Origin: Chitinophagaceae bacterium
Lineage (GTDB): Bacteria > Bacteroidota > Bacteroidia > Chitinophagales > Chitinophagaceae
Reading direction: 5' to 3'
Assembly (NCBI GenBank): GCA_016787135.1
Contig: JAEUVK010000221.1
Span: 1-64,000 of the forward strand
DNA: 64,000 bases
Positions 60,908-64,000 of the stretch are shown in pieces. Numbering within the stretch: position 1 is the first letter of the stretch; each line of letters opens with the position of its first letter. Made by a program: the position numbers and the translations under genes. The notes beneath the pieces are model-generated. The model searched no databases. It worked only from the letters and a program-made list of their open reading frames with translations, and was not told the origin of the DNA.

Positions 60908-63508
60908 ATGATGAATAGCGCAGATATACGCAACAAGTTTCTGGATTTTTTCCATTCCAAAGGGCATGAGATCGTGTCTTCGGCGCCCATCGTGGTCAAA
61001 AATGACCCCACCCTGATGTTCACCAATGCGGGGATGAACCAGTTCAAGGATTATTTTCTGGGCAATAAGAAAGCGCCGCACCCAAGAGTAGCCGATACAC
61101 AAAAATGCCTGCGGGTAAGCGGTAAACATAATGACCTGGAAGAAGTAGGCGTGGATACCTACCATCATACTATGTTCGAGATGCTGGGCAACTGGAGTTT
61201 TGGCGACTATTTTAAAAAAGAAGCCATTGCCTGGAGCTGGGAACTGCTGACAGGCGTGTATAAATTAGATAAGAGCCGTCTGTATGTTACCATTTTTGAA
61301 GGCGATGCCAAAGAAGGCCTGCCCAAAGATGAAGAAGCTTATAATGAGTGGAAGAAATGGATACCTGAAGACAGGATATTGATGGGAAATAAAAAGGATA
61401 ATTTCTGGGAGATGGGTGATACCGGTCCCTGCGGCCCCTGTACGGAGATACATTATGATACCCGTCCCGAGGCCAACAATGACGGACATGCCCGGGTGAA
61501 TAACGATGATACCGGCATGGTGATGGAAATATGGAACAATGTGTTCATCCAGTTCAATAGGCTGAAAGATGGTAGTCTTGAACCATTGCCTGCCAAACAT
61601 GTGGATACCGGTATGGGACTCGAAAGACTGGTGAGGGTATTGCAGGGGAAGACCTCTAACTATGACACCGATATTTTTACCCATACCATTACTGAGGTTG
61701 AGAAGATAACTGCTAAAAAATATGATTTTGGTGACAGCAAACAGGCTGTTGCCTTCCGCGTCATTGCTGATCACTTAAGGGCCATATCATTCACCATCGC
61801 TGATGGGCAATTACCTTCTAATACCGGCGCCGGTTATGTCATACGGCGTATTCTTCGCAGAGCAGTTCGTTACTATTATTCGTATTTAGATTATAAGCAA
61901 CCCTTGCTGAACCAACTGGTGCCTGTACTGGCCGGGCAATTTGAAAATGTTTTTCCGGAATTACAGAAACAGGTAGATTTTGTAACGAAAGTGGTGAAGG
62001 AAGAGGAGGATGCGTTTTTAAGGACGTTGGATAAAGGGCTTAAAAGAGTAGATGATTTGATTGCACAGGGAAGTATATCAGCAAAAGAATCCTTTGAACT
62101 ATACGATACCTATGGCTTCCCGTTTGATCTTACACAGTTAATCGCTGCTGAAAACAATTTGAAAGTAGATGAAGAAGGTTTTAAAGCAGAAATGCAGCAA
62201 CAAAAAAACCGCTCCCGCGCAGCAACAGCTGTTGATACAGAAGACTGGGTTGTATTAAAAGAGGGTTCTAATAAGTTTGTTGGTTATGATTCATTAGAAA
62301 CACAGGCCGAAGTACTGAAATACCGCAAAATAAAAGCCAAAGGAAAAGAGGCGTACCAGTTTGTATTGGATACTACGCCTTTCTATGCCGAAAGCGGCGG
62401 ACAGGCAGGAGATACCGGTGTACTGCTGTTTGGTGATGAAGAAATAAATGTACTGGACACTAAAAAAGACAATGACCTGATCATTCATTTCGCAGAGAAA
62501 CTGCCCTGGCAGGTGACGGGTACCGTCATAGCGAGAGTGAATGCTGATAAAAGAAAGAATACGGCCCTGCACCACTCGGCTACGCATCTATTACACGCCG
62601 CATTAAGAAATGTGCTGGGCAGTCATGTAGCACAGAAAGGTTCATTGGTGAACGAAGAACGGTTGCGTTTTGACTTTTCACATTTTGCAAAGGTCACGGA
62701 TGAAGAAATTGCACAGATAGAAGCCATCGTGAATGAAAAGATCAGGGAGAATATTCCTGTTGTTATCAAAGAGATGCCAAAGGAAGAGGCTATAAAGCTT
62801 GGGGCCATGGCATTATTTGGTGAAAAATATGGTGATGTGGTAAGAGTAGTGATCATGGACCCGGGTTATTCTGTTGAATTATGTGGCGGTACGCATGTAG
62901 GAGCCACCGGCGAGTTAGGTATCTTTAAACTGACCAGTGAATCGGCGGTAGCGGCAGGTGTACGTCGTGTGGAGGCGGTTTGTGGCAGGCAGGCAGAAGA
63001 TTATATTAATGAACAATTAGGTTTGCTGAAAACAGTGCGTGAATCACTCAAAAACCCTAAGGATATTCAGAAGGCAGTAGAAAATCTCTCAGAAGAAAAT
63101 ACTGAGCTGAAAAAAAAGCTGGATCATGCTGAGAACAGGATGCTGGTGGGAGTACGTAATGAATTACTGCAGAAAGATGAGATCATCAACAGCATCAATT
63201 TCGTTGGTGATATAATAGAAGTAAATAATGCCGATGCGCTGAAAAAACTTTGTTTCGACCTGAAGAATCATCTGCGGGATCATGTGGCAGTATTATGTGC
63301 CAATATCGGGGGTAAACCATTTGTTGCGGTAGGTATTTCCGATACGGTAGTGGCAGCAAAGAACCTGGATGCCGGTAAGATCATCAAAGTGCATGTGGCG
63401 CCATTGATAAAGGGTGGTGGAGGCGGACAAAAAACGTTAGCTACAGCAGGCGGGCAGGACCCATCGGATTTAAATAAGGTGATTGAAAAAATAAGGTCGT
63501 TGCTTTAA
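60908..63508 (+). CDS. alaS: Alanyl-tRNA synthetase
   Basis: This 866-residue class II synthetase charges tRNA-Ala. The catalytic core occupies residues 1-240 (SADIRNKFLDFFHSKGHEIVSSAPIV; FTNAGMNQFKDYFLG). The editing domain carries HHSATHLLHAALR near 558-570 and CGGTHVGATGELG near 662-674, whose His and Cys bind zinc. The C-Ala domain ends with the Gly-rich KGGGGGQKTLATAGG. Two ATG codons stand in tandem at 60908 and 60911; the second gives the more typical MNSADIR. The length is normal. Confidence 0.98.
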   Translation: MMNSADIRNKFLDFFHSKGHEIVSSAPIVVKNDPTLMFTNAGMNQFKDYFLGNKKAPHPRVADTQKCLRVSGKHNDLEEVGVDTYHHTMFEMLGNWSFGDYFKKEAIAWSWELLTGVYKLDKSRLYVTIFEGDAKEGLPKDEEAYNEWKKWIPEDRILMGNKKDNFWEMGDTGPCGPCTEIHYDTRPEANNDGHARVNNDDTGMVMEIWNNVFIQFNRLKDGSLEPLPAKHVDTGMGLERLVRVLQGKTSNYDTDIFTHTITEVEKITAKKYDFGDSKQAVAFRVIADHLRAISFTIADGQLPSNTGAGYVIRRILRRAVRYYYSYLDYKQPLLNQLVPVLAGQFENVFPELQKQVDFVTKVVKEEEDAFLRTLDKGLKRVDDLIAQGSISAKESFELYDTYGFPFDLTQLIAAENNLKVDEEGFKAEMQQQKNRSRAATAVDTEDWVVLKEGSNKFVGYDSLETQAEVLKYRKIKAKGKEAYQFVLDTTPFYAESGGQAGDTGVLLFGDEEINVLDTKKDNDLIIHFAEKLPWQVTGTVIARVNADKRKNTALHHSATHLLHAALRNVLGSHVAQKGSLVNEERLRFDFSHFAKVTDEEIAQIEAIVNEKIRENIPVVIKEMPKEEAIKLGAMALFGEKYGDVVRVVIMDPGYSVELCGGTHVGATGELGIFKLTSESAVAAGVRRVEAVCGRQAEDYINEQLGLLKTVRESLKNPKDIQKAVENLSEENTELKKKLDHAENRMLVGVRNELLQKDEIINSINFVGDIIEVNNADALKKLCFDLKNHLRDHVAVLCANIGGKPFVAVGISDTVVAAKNLDAGKIIKVHVAPLIKGGGGGQKTLATAGGQDPSDLNKVIEKIRSLL

Positions 63509-63660
63509 GAGAAATAAAAGCCTTTGGGAGGTTTGTGTTCTTTATTCTTTTCTTTTTTCCTCGGCCAGGGACGCTGCCTCGTTTCAAGATACACCCACAT
63601 GCAGACAGCTATTGCTATAATGCAAATAACTATAGCAGCTATAGCTAAGAAATTGACCAT
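63505..63660 (-). CDS. Putative 51-residue single-pass membrane peptide
   Basis: An ATG frame on the minus strand encodes 51 residues: a hydrophobic helix of about 20 residues (NFLAIAAIVICIIAIAVC) followed by WVYLETRQRPWPRKKEKNK and a basic tail. The composition is that of a real small membrane protein, and Trp/Tyr at the interface support this. It overlaps the alaS stop by four bases on the opposite strand. I know no family, and no promoter box is obvious. The competing plus-strand frame at 63524 looks like its shadow. Confidence 0.45.
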   Translation of the reverse strand: MVNFLAIAAIVICIIAIAVCMWVYLETRQRPWPRKKEKNKEHKPPKGFYFS

Positions 63661-63772
63661 AAGCAGGTGGGTAGTGGTGGTTGCTTGTCCACTTCAAAAA
63701 TGCGCAATTATTTGCTATTACCAATGCCCGGAGGCTTAGGAAAACTACTACAGCGACCTATTATTTTCGGTT

Positions 63773-64000
63773 ATGAATGTAATAATTGAGACAGACCGCT
63801 TGTTGCTGCGGACATTTACTATAGATGATGCTCCATTGATATATGACCTGAACCTTGACCCCGAAGTCACCCGGTACACTCATGACCCTATTAAAAGCAT
63901 TGAGCATGCCAAAGAGATATTGGAAAAAGTCATCCTGCCTCAGTATGTTCTATATAATCATGGCCGCTGGGCTGTACATATAAGACGTGATCTTGAATTT
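63773..64000 (+). CDS. GNAT-family N-acetyltransferase (truncated by window end)
   Basis: The first 76 residues read MNVIIETDRLLLRTFTIDDAPLIYDL, the opening of RimJ/RimL-type GNAT acetyltransferases (ETxRLxLR motif). It continues through PEVTRYTHDPIKSIEHAKEIL. The acetyl-CoA site lies beyond the window edge. The substrate is unknown; relatives acetylate protein N-termini or small amines. A one-mismatch -7-like box (TATTTTCG) lies just before the start. Confidence 0.85.
   Translation, partial: MNVIIETDRLLLRTFTIDDAPLIYDLNLDPEVTRYTHDPIKSIEHAKEILEKVILPQYVLYNHGRWAVHIRRDLEF

Overview
The window looks like chromosomal DNA of a Bacteroidota member, most likely from the Chitinophagaceae or a close relative. 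The evidence is a gliding-motility lipoprotein GldH, BatD, RicT with a Bacteroidetes-type cysteine-rich N-terminus, a Bacteroidetes-type MutL, and DUF5777 and carboxypeptidase-regulatory-domain proteins. Many genes are also preceded by the Bacteroidetes -7 promoter box TAnnTTTG, and Shine-Dalgarno sites are scarce. I found no rRNA, tRNA, CRISPR array, prophage or classical insertion sequence. Nearly all genes are housekeeping or ordinary envelope genes. Where the longest open frame starts inside a repeat, a terminator or upstream of a promoter box, I moved the start codon and say why.

Layout. 0-3.3 kb: HU-like protein, TPR protein, a 31-residue basic ribosomal-type peptide, RNase G/E. 3.3-6.7 kb (minus): M14 carboxypeptidase and a YugP-type membrane metallopeptidase. 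7-14.2 kb (plus): radA, comF, a beta-helix lipoprotein, glutathione peroxidase, DNA polymerase III delta-prime, ricT. 14.2-24.6 kb: a GH3/beta-lactamase fusion, mutL, an ECF sigma/putative anti-sigma pair, a PBP4-type carboxypeptidase, a Gfo/Idh/MocA oxidoreductase and an arginase-fold protein. 24.5-25.0 kb: a four-helix-bundle (23S IVS/S23-type) gene. 25-35 kb: pheS, two envelope proteins, hydroxyacyl-CoA dehydrogenase, an SDR, lpxD, yicC, gldH, and a two-component system. 35-46.8 kb: batD, SDR, yjjG, psd, cdsA, CPBP protease, dus, a membrane MutS-like ATPase, peroxidase and aldehyde dehydrogenase. 46.9-64 kb: M23 peptidases, peroxiredoxin, birA, rsfS-ftsH-lutC, lpxH, mscS, merR, alaS and a truncated GNAT gene.

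The most unusual signal is a dispersed family of short arrays of tandem 7-base units, usually 4-7 units each. They lie at about ten loci and use different but related words at each one. At several loci two arrays face each other as inverted repeats, and the two arms share the same words. One inverted pair (24564-24591 and 24991-25025) encloses the four-helix-bundle gene. Other pairs enclose only 12-36 bases, like deletion derivatives. Four arrays abut the -7 box of a promoter almost exactly. Others lie in frame inside mutL and the delta-prime gene, and one encodes the hydrophobic core of a lipoprotein signal peptide. I know no name for this element in Bacteroidota. Heptanucleotide short tandem repeats are known in cyanobacteria. 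The link to a four-helix-bundle gene is my inference and the main lead here.

Functional themes are DNA repair and replication (radA, mutL, delta-prime, MutS-like), envelope lipid and peptidoglycan biogenesis (lpxD, lpxH, psd, cdsA, PBP4, M23, the GH3 fusion), translation (pheS, alaS, rsfS, dus) and oxidative defence (two glutathione peroxidases, one peroxiredoxin).
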